NCBI RefSeq assembly: GCF_000764305.2
Contig: NW_025947153.1
Location: 124,001-188,000, forward strand
Direction of reading: 5' to 3'
Origin: Hyalella azteca
Taxonomy: Eukaryota; Arthropoda; Malacostraca; Amphipoda; Hyalellidae
DNA length: 64,000 nucleotides
Shown: positions 59,801 to 62,391 of the stretch, piece after piece
How positions within the stretch are numbered: the first letter of the stretch is position 1
Layout of the letters: each line of letters starts with the position of its first letter
Notes under the pieces: generated by a model
Told to the model about the DNA's origin: nothing
The model's database searches: none
Seen by the model: only the letters and a program-made list of their open reading frames with translations
Program-made: the position numbers and the translations under genes

Positions 59801-60763
59801 ACACCCTATACAGCAAAACAATATCATTCATAAAATATTTCTCTGGTACTAACTAAGATCGACGGTGGGTATTGTTAATAAATATTCATGGGATCCTGAC
59901 AATAACTTTATAGTTGACTAGACCAATGTTTACTTATTCGGGTTTGAGAAAGCATCAGATTTTAGAATAAGAATGGTTTGTATGAGCCTTGCCAATTGAA
60001 ATAAGACTGGTTTGTAAGAGCCCTAACGATTAAAATTAAACTTTAATGAAAAGTGTATGAATATTCTCACCAGCTACACATGAGTGTATGTATATTCTCA
60101 CCAGCTACACAGGAGTGTATGAATAATGAAGGACTGAGAAGACTTGCCATCGGATGTGAGCAGCGCCAGCATCAACTGCATCGCTTCCAGTCGTGACTGT
60201 AGTTGCCAAACACAGTCGAATGAAAGGATTAAAACAGGATTAGAAGTGTCTCCAAGTAATGACTTTAATTGATATACTCTTTTTAGGATTAGGATAAAGA
60301 CTGACTAGTTTATAAAATTATAGGCAAGCTTCAAGGGCAGAATTCTTCATGATAATGTTCTCTACCATGCTACAAAATCCCACCTTTCAGTTATCGTTTG
60401 CTCGGTGCTGGAATGAAAAATTCAACCTCACCTAAATTTATCAGTTAGGGTTTAAGGAACGTTTAATTTATCAGGTAGGGTTTAAGGAACGTTTATTTTT
60501 CATACAAGAATTTAACCGAAATAAAACATCTATCACAACTCACCATCGCTTTAGAATGTTGCAGCAGAGCAAGGGCGTTCACAATAGCCATCAACGATGC
60601 AGATCCAGGGACTACATATTCCTGATCAGGGTCTGATGTAGCCATCAACGATGCAGATCCAGGGACTACATATTCCTGATCAGGGTCTGATGAGGCCGGG
60701 ACACTCAGCTTCTCGAGGACGTGGTCGCGGTTGGCGACAAGGTCACCCAGCTGGTTCAGGGGA
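15648..60763 (-). CDS. HERC1: HERC1 orthologue, giant HECT E3 ubiquitin ligase (5' part beyond window)
   Basis: About 40 exons were traced on the - strand. The domain order is helical repeats, SPRY, UBA-like, Cys/His motif, WD40, RCC1-like propeller, HECT. Only HERC1 has SPRY and WD40 between its helical region and the C-terminal RCC1-HECT part; HERC2 would show DOC and ZZ domains. About 10.8 kb of coding sequence (roughly 3,600 residues) is visible; the N-terminal RCC1 domain is not. In animals HERC1 is a very large cytosolic/Golgi-associated ubiquitin ligase. Exon lengths agree with splice phases at every junction except inside 58429-58696. Exons at 38.6-49.5 kb are in disturbed order because of assembly faults, and two of them appear twice. 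Many exon edges are tandemly duplicated. Confidence 0.92.
18220..18392 (-). CDS. HERC1: HERC1 exon: RCC1 repeat
   Basis: The acceptor TGTTGCAG and donor GAA|GTTAGT bound the exon. It encodes one RCC1 blade ([29 protein letters not shown]), phase 1 in and phase 0 out, joining the last exon exactly. Confidence 0.93.
19036..19224 (-). CDS. HERC1: HERC1 exon: RCC1 repeat
   Basis: The acceptor GTCTTCAG and donor G|GTAATC bound the exon. It encodes an RCC1 blade ([32 protein letters not shown]), phase 1 to 1. The intron above it has a repeat of about 68 bp (19240-19430, AATTGGTAATATTGTC). Confidence 0.92.
20200..20358 (-). CDS. HERC1: HERC1 exon: RCC1 repeat, duplicated donor
   Basis: The acceptor TTGTTCCAG leads to a blade ending [18 protein letters not shown]. 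The donor G|GTTCGTTG sits in a 37-bp unit repeated at 20154-20187, so a second identical donor lies 37 nt further into the intron. Only the upstream donor keeps the frame with the next exon. Confidence 0.9.
20604..20699 (-). CDS. HERC1: HERC1 exon before the RCC1 propeller
   Basis: The acceptor TGCAACAG and donor A|GTGAGT bound the exon. The correct frame begins [20 protein letters not shown], a helical segment; the longer open frame from an ATG here is out of phase with both neighbours. Confidence 0.85.
20999..21118 (-). CDS. HERC1: HERC1 exon: helical linker
   Basis: The acceptor TTTCTTCAG and donor T|GTACGA bound the exon. It encodes a Leu-rich segment ([20 protein letters not shown]), phase 1 to 1. 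The adjacent intron (21120-21420) has a repeat of about 90-100 bp that includes the acceptor region (TGAAGAAA-TGAAATAAAAAATGC). Confidence 0.87.
21634..21782 (-). CDS. HERC1: HERC1 exon after the WD40 region
   Basis: The acceptor GCGTGCAG and donor A|GTTAGT bound the exon. It encodes [18 protein letters not shown] and [19 protein letters not shown]. Phase 2 to 1 links the last WD40 exon to the linker exon. Confidence 0.87.
22162..22342 (-). CDS. HERC1: HERC1 exon: WD40 repeat
   Basis: The acceptor ATGTGGCAG and donor GA|GTGAGT bound the exon. It encodes [20 protein letters not shown] and a following blade ([19 protein letters not shown]). The last roughly 43 coding bases are repeated in the intron at 22105-22148, 66 bp away. 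Confidence 0.91.
22639..22791. repeat. 41-bp tandem repeat of an exon end with its splice donor
   Basis: About three and a half copies of a 41-bp unit (AACACCTGTAGCGAGCAAGA GGCCATGG...). Each copy includes the WD40 coding end LLLAT and the donor ACAG|GTGTTC, in coding orientation on the - strand. Confidence 0.9.
22752..22888 (-). CDS. HERC1: HERC1 exon: WD40 repeat, multiplied donor
   Basis: The acceptor CGTGCAG and donor G|GTGTTC bound the exon. It encodes [20 protein letters not shown], the start of a WD40 blade, and continues as LLLATG-SNR into the next exon. Further identical donors follow at 41-bp spacing; only the first keeps the blade. Confidence 0.92.
23020..23175 (+). repeat. Dispersed element, copy 1 (with GACA-rich tract)
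   Basis: The core TATAACTCAGTACTCGCTGC followed by GACAGAGAGCGCATTTTCTC and a GGACGGACAGACAGACAGAC tract. Related copies are at 27696-27803 and 32359-32395. It is AT-flanked and noncoding, probably a MITE or SINE. Confidence 0.75.
23308..23486 (-). CDS. HERC1: HERC1 exon: disordered segment between WD40 blades
   Basis: The acceptor TTATGCAG and donor CG|GTCAGT bound the exon. It encodes a Ser/Asn/Pro-rich stretch ([34 protein letters not shown]), likely a loop insertion in the propeller. Phase 0 to 2 fits both neighbours. Confidence 0.85.
24167..24306 (-). CDS. HERC1: HERC1 exon: WD40 repeat, repeated acceptor
   Basis: The acceptor CGTCCAG and donor CAT|GTAATA bound the exon. It encodes [20 protein letters not shown], a WD40 blade. 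Copies of its first roughly 35 bases with the acceptor lie upstream in the intron at about 24390-24430 and 24688-24728. Confidence 0.9.
24310..24825. repeat. 21-bp minisatellite (TACACGAATAATTAATGCCTC)
   Basis: About 20 units with small variations fill the intron and are interrupted twice by copies of the neighbouring exon's acceptor edge. Long open frames on both strands here arise because the 21-bp period is a multiple of three. Confidence 0.93.
24830..25060 (+). repeat. tRNA-derived SINE-like element, apparently dimeric
   Basis: GGGTTCGATCCC at 24881-24892 looks like a pol III B box. About 40 bp on, GACAGAGCGGTTAAGC (24929-24944) resembles an A box of a Leu/Ser tRNA, and GTTCGAGACC at 24973-24982 a second B box. 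No complete tRNA cloverleaf is present, so this is a SINE-type relic. Confidence 0.55.
25553..25657. repeat. Dispersed CCAAT-hairpin repeat, copy 1
   Basis: CCGTCAG-CCAATCA-CTGACGG forms a perfect 7-bp inverted repeat around a CCAATCA loop, followed by AATCACAGACGA. Related copies lie at 27917-28010, 31170-31250 and 33518-33612. The class of element is unknown. Confidence 0.75.
25866..26094 (-). CDS. HERC1: HERC1 exon: WD40 repeat
   Basis: The acceptor GTTAACAG and donor T|GTGAGT bound the exon. The frame is [19 protein letters not shown] then RVWRLQ and [11 protein letters not shown]. Another frame stays open through the exon but lacks WD40 character. Acceptor plus the first coding bases are repeated at 26130-26197. 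Confidence 0.91.
26283..26656. repeat. Minisatellite, about 33-37 bp x 11
   Basis: Units CACTTTCAGGCATAATGAGT CAACAAAAATACATA are nearly identical. The rest of this 1.2-kb intron (to 27368) is AT-rich with a second array of about 44 bp at 27150-27365 (ATATCCCGCAAATGTCAGAG). Confidence 0.92.
27369..27594 (-). CDS. HERC1: HERC1 exon: WD40 repeat
   Basis: The acceptor TTTTTTGTAG leads to [16 protein letters not shown] and, later, [21 protein letters not shown] place the donor at CGT|GTAATT (27367-27368) because it gives phase 0, which the next exon needs; the stronger-looking G|GTAATA at 27384-27385 would break the frame. Confidence 0.85.
27696..27803 (+). repeat. Dispersed element, copy 2
   Basis: It matches 23020-23100 almost base for base over TATAACTCAGTACTCGCTGC and AACTTGAGGTCACGGACGGA, but with a much shorter GGAC tract. 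Confidence 0.75.
27917..28010. repeat. Dispersed CCAAT-hairpin repeat, copy 2
   Basis: GTCAGTTGATCGCTGACGGC, then CACCAATCACAGACGAGAAA and a GAGCGAGTTTTGATAGT tail shared with copy 1. Confidence 0.65.
28113..28257 (-). CDS. HERC1: HERC1 exon: start of WD40 region
   Basis: The acceptor GGAACAG and donor TG|GTCAGT bound the exon. It encodes [20 protein letters not shown] and [15 protein letters not shown]. Phase 1 to 2 fits its neighbours. Confidence 0.88.
28901..28997 (-). CDS. HERC1: HERC1 exon: Ser-rich linker
   Basis: The acceptor GTGTCAG and donor G|GTGAGG bound the exon. Only one of three frames is open: [20 protein letters not shown] and on. Phase 0 to 1. Confidence 0.83.
29362..29728. 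repeat. 16-bp minisatellite (ACTAAACTGAGTCAGG)
   Basis: About 22 near-perfect units in an intron, directly next to the 59-bp exon-edge array at 29731. Confidence 0.95.
29731..29966. repeat. 59-bp tandem repeat carrying an exon end and splice donor (4 copies)
   Basis: GAGACCAG recurs at 29731, 29790, 29849 and 29908, exactly 59 bp apart. Each unit holds, on the - strand, the coding end around SLRHL and the donor CTG|GTGGGT. The copy nearest the exon body is the one I use. Confidence 0.92.
29897..30030 (-). CDS. HERC1: HERC1 exon with quadruplicated donor
   Basis: The acceptor CTGCTGCAG leads to [20 protein letters not shown] and [19 protein letters not shown]. Donor CTG|GTGGGT gives phase 0, as the next exon requires; an earlier GTACCT would not. 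Three further copies of the donor follow. Confidence 0.87.
30536..30616 (-). CDS. HERC1: HERC1 exon: helical segment
   Basis: The acceptor ATTCCACAG and donor G|GTAAGT bound the exon. It encodes [20 protein letters not shown], phase 1 to 1. Confidence 0.86.
31170..31250. repeat. Dispersed CCAAT-hairpin repeat, copy 3
   Basis: GTCAGCCAATCACTGATGAC and ACCAATCACAGACGATTAAT in the same spacing as copy 1. Confidence 0.65.
31270..31850. repeat. AT-rich tandem repeat, about 78 bp x 6-7
   Basis: Units contain TAGAAAGTCTAATGAAAATA TTATATTGTAAATATAAAAT and run up to just before the donor side of the exon at 31880. Confidence 0.9.
31880..32069 (-). CDS. HERC1: HERC1 exon: disordered segment
   Basis: The acceptor TGTTTCAG and donor G|GTGAGT bound the exon. 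The phase-0 frame is [20 protein letters not shown] and so on, Ser/Asp-rich. A second frame is open but does not match the phases on either side. Confidence 0.83.
32315..32830. repeat. Diverged tandem repeat of about 115 bp (3-4 copies)
   Basis: Units share ACTGGTTAACTCGACCCTGA AGGATTAAAATCAT and AACCATAAAGGATTACAATC. No exon is visible between 32070 and 33727. Confidence 0.75.
33192..33229. other. Nextera mate-pair junction adapter left in the assembly
   Basis: The 19-bp Tn5 mosaic end CTGTCTCTTATACACATCT is followed by its exact reverse complement, the junction adapter of circularised Nextera mate-pair libraries. A single N lies at 33188. This is technical sequence. Confidence 0.97.
33518..33612. 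repeat. Dispersed CCAAT-hairpin repeat, copy 4
   Basis: CCGTCAGCCAATCACTGACG matches copy 1, followed by CACACCAATTATAGACCAGA and AATTAAGCGAATTTTGA. Confidence 0.7.
33728..33858 (-). CDS. HERC1: HERC1 exon
   Basis: The acceptor CCCCACAG and donor CAG|GTTATT bound the exon. It encodes [20 protein letters not shown] and [16 protein letters not shown], phase 1 to 0. No domain recognised. Confidence 0.84.
34273..34737. mobile_element. Nonautonomous hAT-type element with 8-bp target duplication
   Basis: The terminal inverted repeats CAGGGTTGG / CCAACCCTG flank AT-rich sequence full of GATTAAATCA-like motifs. The 8 bases CTGTCAAT occur directly before (34265-34272) and after (34738-34745), the target duplication length of hAT elements. 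A junction adapter at 34455-34492 splits the interior, so the middle of the element may be missing from the assembly. Confidence 0.88.
34455..34492. other. Nextera mate-pair junction adapter left in the assembly
   Basis: The same 38-bp double mosaic end as at 33192, here inside the hAT element. Confidence 0.97.
34790..35155. repeat. Tandem repeat of about 62 bp x 6
   Basis: Units contain AACGTATGGTTGGCTGACGT CAGTCA and end at the donor of the exon at 35158. Confidence 0.92.
35158..35349 (-). CDS. HERC1: HERC1 exon
   Basis: The acceptor TTTGACCAG and donor G|GTGAGA bound the exon. It encodes [20 protein letters not shown] and [20 protein letters not shown], phase 1 to 1. No domain recognised. 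Confidence 0.87.
35665..35832 (-). CDS. HERC1: HERC1 exon: second half of Cys/His motif
   Basis: The acceptor CCGTGCAG and donor G|GTAAGA bound the exon. It opens with [15 protein letters not shown], a C-x2-C pair that continues the Cys/His motif of the preceding exon, and then becomes Pro/Ala-rich. The polypyrimidine tract is a CCACC repeat (35840-35990). Confidence 0.87.
35840..35990. repeat. GGTGGTGT-rich simple repeat
   Basis: A long run of GGT/GT units; on the - strand it is the pyrimidine-rich region next to the acceptor at 35833. It gives open frames on both strands that are not genes. Confidence 0.92.
36185..36420. repeat. ACACCTGTA-type minisatellite
   Basis: Units of ACACCTGTACTGTTACATCT GTACATACACCTGTAA. 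The end of the same array recurs at about 42507-42606, the border of block B. Confidence 0.9.
36786..37047 (-). CDS. HERC1: HERC1 exon: Cys/His motif, copy A
   Basis: The acceptor CTATTGCAG and donor G|GTTAGT bound the exon. It encodes [15 protein letters not shown], then [20 protein letters not shown] followed by PGCARSL and a further Cys, a likely zinc-binding fold with the next exon. Coding differences from copy B (42973-43234) are synonymous. The donor region is duplicated at 36737-36765 and the acceptor edge at 37177-37205. Confidence 0.87.
38090..38608. repeat. AT-rich minisatellite (AATGTAAAACATCAAAT), about 17-25 bp
   Basis: Some 25 units run up to the donor side of the exon at 38609. 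A shorter version of the same array lies at 44215-44450 in block B. Confidence 0.93.
38609..38698 (-). CDS. HERC1: HERC1 exon, copy A
   Basis: The acceptor ATCCCTAG and donor GAA|GTCAGT bound the exon. It encodes [20 protein letters not shown] and [10 protein letters not shown], phase 0 to 0. It has the same protein sequence as copy B at 44454-44543, with a Ser encoded by AGT here and TCA there. Confidence 0.85.
38923..38960. other. Nextera mate-pair junction adapter left in the assembly
   Basis: A double mosaic end. To its left (38834-38922) is a piece of the 51.8-kb repeat; to its right begins the exon fragment at 38961. An N at 38833 marks a further join. Confidence 0.97.
38961..39029 (-). 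CDS. HERC1: HERC1 exon, cut off by adapter (partial)
   Basis: The acceptor TTATTGCAG leads, in phase 0, to [20 protein letters not shown] and on until the adapter. The phase-0 entry fits the exit of the exon at 40024-40214, and a lost 3' part could supply the phase-1 exit that the exon at 46010-46164 needs. Copies of its acceptor edge lie at about 39172-39200 and 39860-39895. No protein family is recognised in the fragment itself. Confidence 0.55.
39440..39850. repeat. Minisatellite of about 28-33 bp (CATGAAAACATGAAATTGGA)
   Basis: Many variable units fill the intron. A segment of about 40 bp at its end (39817-39855) recurs next to the donor at 39960-40015. Confidence 0.9.
40024..40214 (-). 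CDS. HERC1: HERC1 exon: second half of UBA-like domain (segment misplaced)
   Basis: The acceptor TTTACCAG and donor CAG|GTCATG bound the exon. It encodes [20 protein letters not shown] and then Pro-rich sequence with a duplicated [20 protein letters not shown] motif. Joined to the exon at 48175-48816 ([19 protein letters not shown]) it completes a UBA-type three-helix domain, and the intron sequence above it (40552-40966) is identical to 47524-47939. It therefore belongs directly downstream of the 48-kb exon. Confidence 0.8.
40967..41004. other. Nextera mate-pair junction adapter left in the assembly
   Basis: A double mosaic end joining sequence identical to 47524-47939 (left) and 48797-49258 (right), as expected from the two ends of one mate-pair fragment. 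Confidence 0.98.
42045..42500. repeat. Tandem repeat of about 61 bp carrying an exon end and donor (about 8 copies)
   Basis: Each unit contains, on the - strand, the coding end of the exon at 49302-49538 (SSAGAYRDT) and its donor CACAG|GTGAGTCA. The block is probably the missing sequence at the N at 49259. Confidence 0.9.
42973..43234 (-). CDS. HERC1: HERC1 exon: Cys/His motif, copy B
   Basis: The same exon as 36786-37047, with phase 0 in and 1 out and the same C-x2-C...H-x4-C pattern. Partial copies of its acceptor edge lie at 43300-43320 and 43415-43450. Splicing both copies into one mRNA would break the frame, so only one is used, or the copies are alleles. Confidence 0.82.
44454..44543 (-). 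CDS. HERC1: HERC1 exon, copy B
   Basis: The counterpart of 38609-38698, with an identical predicted protein and the same splice phases. It follows the exon at 46010-46164 in phase 0. Confidence 0.83.
44555..44960. repeat. 50-bp tandem repeat (GGGTAGGAATAGCATTATGT), about 8 copies
   Basis: It starts at the acceptor of the exon at 44454-44543. Block A has only two and a half copies (38705-38832) before its N, so it was probably collapsed there. Confidence 0.93.
45160..45540. repeat. Tandem repeat of about 75-80 bp x 5
   Basis: Units contain AAAATATATTTTTCAATACT GGACACA and AATATCAATCAAGAACCTTC. The rest of the intron to 46009 is AT-rich without coding signs. Confidence 0.8.
46010..46164 (-). 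CDS. HERC1: HERC1 exon
   Basis: The acceptor TATGTGAAG and donor CAG|GTGGGT bound the exon. It encodes [20 protein letters not shown] and an Ala-rich helix. Phase 1 to 0. Its upstream partner is probably the cut exon at 38961-39029. Confidence 0.8.
46165..48174. other. Large noncoding interval, part duplicated elsewhere
   Basis: 47524-47939 is identical to 40552-40966. 46600-47520 is less AT-rich, with Gln/Ser/Leu-biased short frames; I do not recognise it, and it may be a transposon relic. 47955-48165 is a tandem repeat of about 55 bp (TTTGCCGCTAATGAACATTA). Confidence 0.6.
48175..48816 (-). CDS. HERC1: HERC1 exon: Gly/Ser/Cys repeat linker and first UBA helices
   Basis: The acceptor TATATGCAG and donor A|GTGAGA bound the exon. 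After a Ser/Ala-rich part comes a variable array of [17 protein letters not shown] units (about 48290-48500), then [20 protein letters not shown], the MGF-containing first half of a UBA-type domain. The array is a coding minisatellite; its DNA period is a multiple of three, so both strands show long open frames. Confidence 0.86.
49302..49538 (-). CDS. HERC1: HERC1 exon, both edges duplicated
   Basis: The acceptor TCTCATAG and donor G|GTGAGT bound the exon. It encodes [20 protein letters not shown] and [17 protein letters not shown], phase 1 to 1. Acceptor-edge copies lie at 49623-49660 and beyond; donor-edge copies lie at 42045-42500. Confidence 0.88.
49555..49930. repeat. Repeats containing the exon's acceptor edge (TGATATTTGGTCTATGAGCGATAG)
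   Basis: Four diverged copies. One (49623-49660) still includes the coding start AAGATGAGGTCCCTGATAAT. Confidence 0.85.
50156..50291 (-). CDS. HERC1: HERC1 exon
   Basis: The acceptor TGTGTGCAG and donor G|GTGAAT bound the exon. It encodes [20 protein letters not shown] and then a Ser/Pro/His-rich stretch; phase 0 to 1. The donor neighbourhood (ATTAAGCATATTCACCCTCA) recurs at 41780-41802. Confidence 0.85.
50675..50834. mobile_element. MITE-like element, copy 1, abutting an exon
   Basis: It shares CACTGTTAGAAAAATTACCG, ACGTGAAAAGAAACA, CCGTAAAACATCTGATAA and ACGGGGCGACCG with 63494-63705. It ends exactly where the HERC1 exon at 50835 begins, and the GT of that exon's donor falls inside it. 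Confidence 0.8.
50835..50997 (-). CDS. HERC1: HERC1 exon with MITE-derived donor and repeated acceptor
   Basis: The acceptor CCGTAG leads to [20 protein letters not shown]. Donor TCG|GTCGCC gives the phase 0 that the next exon requires, and its GT lies in the MITE sequence. Three more copies of the acceptor edge occur upstream at about 51045-51056, 51112-51125 and 51183-51197. Confidence 0.84.
51540..51640. repeat. 17-bp tandem repeat x 5 next to a donor
   Basis: Units of AGGAGCCTCCATCACAC lie directly inside the intron after the donor of the exon at 51642. Confidence 0.93.
51642..51769 (-). CDS. HERC1: HERC1 exon with repeated acceptor
   Basis: The acceptor TTATTCCAG and donor AA|GTGCGG bound the exon. 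It encodes [20 protein letters not shown] and [18 protein letters not shown], phase 0 to 2. Upstream, CCAG|GATGATTGTAATGAG recurs at about 51780-51930, and again at 38834-38920. Confidence 0.85.
52130..52395. repeat. AT-rich repeat of about 23 bp (TTATTATTAACGGCATTCGC)
   Basis: About ten variable units with TTATTAACGGCATT cores end just before the donor of the exon at 52438. Confidence 0.88.
52438..52602 (-). CDS. HERC1: HERC1 exon
   Basis: The acceptor TTGTACAG and donor AAG|GTGCTA bound the exon. It encodes [20 protein letters not shown] and [20 protein letters not shown], phase 0 to 0. The intron above it (52620-52880) is a TGATGATGGTCATTTTA repeat. Confidence 0.88.
52966..53209 (-). CDS. 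HERC1: HERC1 exon
   Basis: The acceptor TTACCCAG and donor AAT|GTGAGA bound the exon. It encodes [20 protein letters not shown] followed by a Thr/Ser/Ala/Pro-rich linker; phase 2 to 0. Confidence 0.86.
53210..53709. other. Short intron without recognised elements
   Basis: I see nothing beyond splice signals. An open frame at 53439-53678 (+) has no supporting context. Confidence 0.6.
53710..54110 (-). CDS. HERC1: HERC1 exon: Ser-rich and basic linker
   Basis: The acceptor TTTCCCAG and donor GA|GTGAGA bound the exon. It encodes [20 protein letters not shown], a serine run, [20 protein letters not shown] and [20 protein letters not shown]. Two nearby basic clusters (LKKRPP, KKRR) could be nuclear-targeting or docking motifs. 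Phase 0 to 2. Confidence 0.88.
54940..55150. repeat. Repeat of about 32 bp (GGTATTACAAATAGAAGAGA)
   Basis: Six variable units run up to the donor of the exon at 55158. A similar-scale array (ATGTTTACAGAGATAAACAGA) fills 55385-55600 on the other side. Confidence 0.85.
55158..55346 (-). CDS. HERC1: HERC1 exon after SPRY
   Basis: The acceptor is TAAG|AAG (a NAGNAG pair, start 55346 or 55343) and the donor AAG|GTACTC. It encodes [20 protein letters not shown] and [20 protein letters not shown], a well-ordered segment that I associate with HERC1. Phase 0 to 0. Confidence 0.92.
55722..57658 (-). CDS. HERC1: HERC1 exon: helical region and SPRY domain
   Basis: The acceptor CATGCAG leads to [20 protein letters not shown] and a helical region with a long acidic disordered insert. 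A second helical block ([20 protein letters not shown]) follows, then the SPRY/B30.2 domain at about 56.32-56.80 kb ([51 protein letters not shown]). The exon ends in a Ser/Glu/Asp-rich and then Arg/Ser-rich tail. Donor AAA|GTAAGT, phase 0. At 1,937 nt it is the second largest exon here. The first in-frame ATG (57674) lies in the intron and is not a start. Confidence 0.95.
57660..57860. repeat. Repeat of about 53-60 bp (AATAAATATATTAATTAGGA)
   Basis: Four diverged units with GTGGATTATTACATGTGGTT directly upstream of the SPRY exon acceptor. The rest of the intron to 58428 is AT-rich with nothing else visible. Confidence 0.85.
58429..58696 (-). CDS. HERC1: HERC1 exon with internal tandem array and apparent frameshift
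   Basis: The acceptor TTTTTCAG and donor G|GTAGTT bound the exon. It starts [20 protein letters not shown] and ends [18 protein letters not shown], but these lie in different frames. Between them a 42-bp unit ([14 protein letters not shown]) is repeated and one junction has an extra GCAG. Both end frames match their neighbouring exons, so the array is what breaks the frame. Confidence 0.8.
58697..59320. repeat. Intron with duplicated exon edge (about 96 bp)
   Basis: 59065-59125 and 59178-59235 repeat the end of the exon at 59321 with its donor (AACAACATCAAAAAG|GT). 58720-58920 is an AT-rich repeat. Confidence 0.8.
59321..59479 (-). CDS. HERC1: HERC1 exon, both edges duplicated
   Basis: The acceptor CCTTCGCAG leads to a Gly run, then [20 protein letters not shown] and [20 protein letters not shown]; the donor is G|GTACGT. 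The acceptor edge is repeated twice upstream (59500-59636), the donor edge twice downstream. Phase 1 to 1. Confidence 0.87.
59480..59640. repeat. Tandem copies of an exon's acceptor edge
   Basis: CCTGCGAAGGTGTACAATTA with an ATT run and CACCACCACC recurs three times, counting the exon edge itself. Confidence 0.88.
60148..60196 (-). CDS. HERC1: HERC1 small exon with a GC donor
   Basis: The acceptor AACTACAG leads to [16 protein letters not shown] (49 nt). The only donor matching the phase of the next exon is G|GCAAGT, the consensus of rare GC-AG introns. Confidence 0.75.
60544..60763 (-). CDS. HERC1: HERC1 exon with in-frame 54-bp duplication (5' edge uncertain)
   Basis: It encodes [20 protein letters not shown], two copies of [16 protein letters not shown], and [13 protein letters not shown] before donor ATG|GTGAGT (phase 0). 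The 5' limit at AACCCAG is a guess: the upstream sequence reads as a 5-phosphatase-like exon in another frame. Confidence 0.6.
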
Positions 60764-60814
60764 CTGGGTTCAGGTCACCCAGCCAGAACACGCAGTCGAA
60801 GCGCTTCGTCGCGT
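60756..60814 (-). pseudogene. 5-phosphatase-like exon fragment ending in a stop
   Basis: The acceptor GCATTTCAG leads to TKRFDCVFWLGDLN and then, three codons on, a stop (60756-60758). RF-x2-VFW-x-GDLN is a signature of inositol polyphosphate 5-phosphatases, where an Arg normally follows within two residues. The break coincides with a short repeat (CTGGGTGACCT at both sides of 32 bp) shared with the HERC1 exon. It may be a rearrangement, a pseudogene or an assembly join. Confidence 0.5.
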
Positions 60815-61220
60815 CTGAAATGCATCACATCAACATTTACTGAGCCTACAATGCATTAAATAAGCTCTCAATGAACCTGCAATGCTTTGAGTGCTCACAA
60901 TGAGCCTACAGTGCATTAAATAAACACTTAAGGTGCGAGTTGATGCACAAGAATTTCGTACCTGTAACACATACAATTTTTCCAAATCATCTCAGTTAAA
61001 TTTTCATCAAAATACTTAAACTGTCATGTAAACGCTTTACTTCACAGGGTTAATTCATTGTACAAATAGATTTGCAAATTTAATATGATTTTCAAAAAAG
61101 TAAGATAACTAAAATAAATGTTATTGGATGGGTAATTATTGTACATTATCGAGTCGATAAGTTCATTTTTTAGGCGCTAGACATTATATAAATGAGTTAT
61201 AATAATTGAACAAAACTCAC

Positions 61221-61296
61221 CAAAAAACTGGAAAACAATGGCGGTGGCTCCTTTTGTTTTAAAATATGTGCCTGGACGCAAGCTGTGGTAGCCTTC
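61221..61296 (-). CDS. 5-phosphatase-like exon (INPP5E type)
   Basis: The acceptor CTCCTTAG and donor G|GTGAGT bound the exon. It encodes YHSLRPGTYFKTKGATAIVF followed by QFFG. KTKGA-x3-F-x-FFG resembles the INPP5E-type inositol 5-phosphatase core. It runs in phase 1 into the fragment at 60814, but the roughly 50 residues that separate these motifs in the family are not found between them. A possible 33-nt exon at 61765-61797 (ATEALVCLCVS) precedes it in phase. Confidence 0.5.
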
Positions 61297-61977
61297 CTAA
61301 GGAGCTGTGGAACCATCAAAACGGATTAATAACATAAACCTAGTATAAAGAATCACTTAACTTTATGCCGCTACAAAACAATCCAACATACTGGATCATA
61401 ATCATACTACTTCGGAAATAAGTAAAATCAGCTTTATGAAACTCTTTGTCAGTCAGTCTAGAGTTGCGCCTTTTTTTTTTTGAGCCTTTTTAAAGGCTCA
61501 ACAAGAGTGAGCCTTTTCAATATCCCATAGAAGATTCACATATATAAGAAACATTAATCATACGCATTTATAAAGGCAACTACAAACAATGATAAATCTC
61601 ACCCTGCAATTGCCTATCTCACCCAAGTATGTTGCACGGTATTGACTAAAGGAGAGGAAAAAGGGTTCAGAAGTTCTAACAATGCAAAGTGCAAAAAATG
61701 GGGAGGTCAATATAACAAAACTGAACAATAACAATACTGAACAATAACTGAAGGCATTTCTTACCGAGACGCAGAGGCAGACAAGGGCCTCTGTGGCCTC
61801 GAGACGTCGCAGGAGGAGGAGGAGGAGGAGGAGGATGGGGCGTCGCATTTAAAAACAATTTGAGAAAAGTTTTAAAAAAACTTGTTGACAAGTTTAAAAA
61901 AAAATTTATTGAAAACTTGTAAAACAATTCATTGAGAAAAATTTTAAAATAATTTATTGACAAAAGTTTTTCAAGTT

Positions 61978-62391
61978 TTACCCATGTTTCTTTTTTTGGT
62001 GTCTGGCTAAACCCTTTTTTGTGTAATATTTGAGATTACAATGCTCGCATTCAAAGAATTCGCCTTCTTTGAGCGTGTCCGCGTGGCCACGGGGTGATAG
62101 CCGTCGGGCTTCAGCCACGGGGACCGCCAGACCGTGGGCCGCCCCCTCCTCCGCCCCCTCCTCCTCCGTCTCCTGGCCCTCCCCCTCCGTGTGGCCACGG
62201 GGTAACCGTCGGGCTTCAGCTACGGGGACCGCCAGACCGTGGACCGCCAGACCGTGGGCCGCCCCCTCCTCCTCCGTCTCTTGGTCCTCCTCCTCCGTCT
62301 CTTCGCCGGCCTGCTCCAGGCCATCCTCCTCCGGGGGGAACAGCCGGATCTTAGGAATCACTGGAGGTGGGAAGGACCTCTGGATGCGGTC
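61978..62391 (-). CDS. Exon with Pro/Glu-rich repeats and a C2H2-like finger
   Basis: The acceptor CTCCCCAG leads to SFPPPVIPKIRLFPPEEDGL, Glu-rich sequence, two copies of AHGLAVPVAEARRL-P-RGH, then FECEHCNLKYYTKKGLARHQ-KKKHG (C-x2-C-x12-H-x4-H). The frame ends at TAA 61978-61980, with AATAAA 20 nt on (61953-61958). Alternatively a donor at GG|GTAAAA (exon end 61982) removes the stop. The phase-0 entry follows the helical exon at 62735. It is not recognised as HERC1. Confidence 0.6.
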   Translation of the reverse strand, partial: DRIQRSFPPPVIPKIRLFPPEEDGLEQAGEETEEEDQETEEEGAAHGLAVHGLAVPVAEARRLPRGHTEGEGQETEEEGAEEGAAHGLAVPVAEARRLSPRGHADTLKEGEFFECEHCNLKYYTKKGLARHQKKKHG

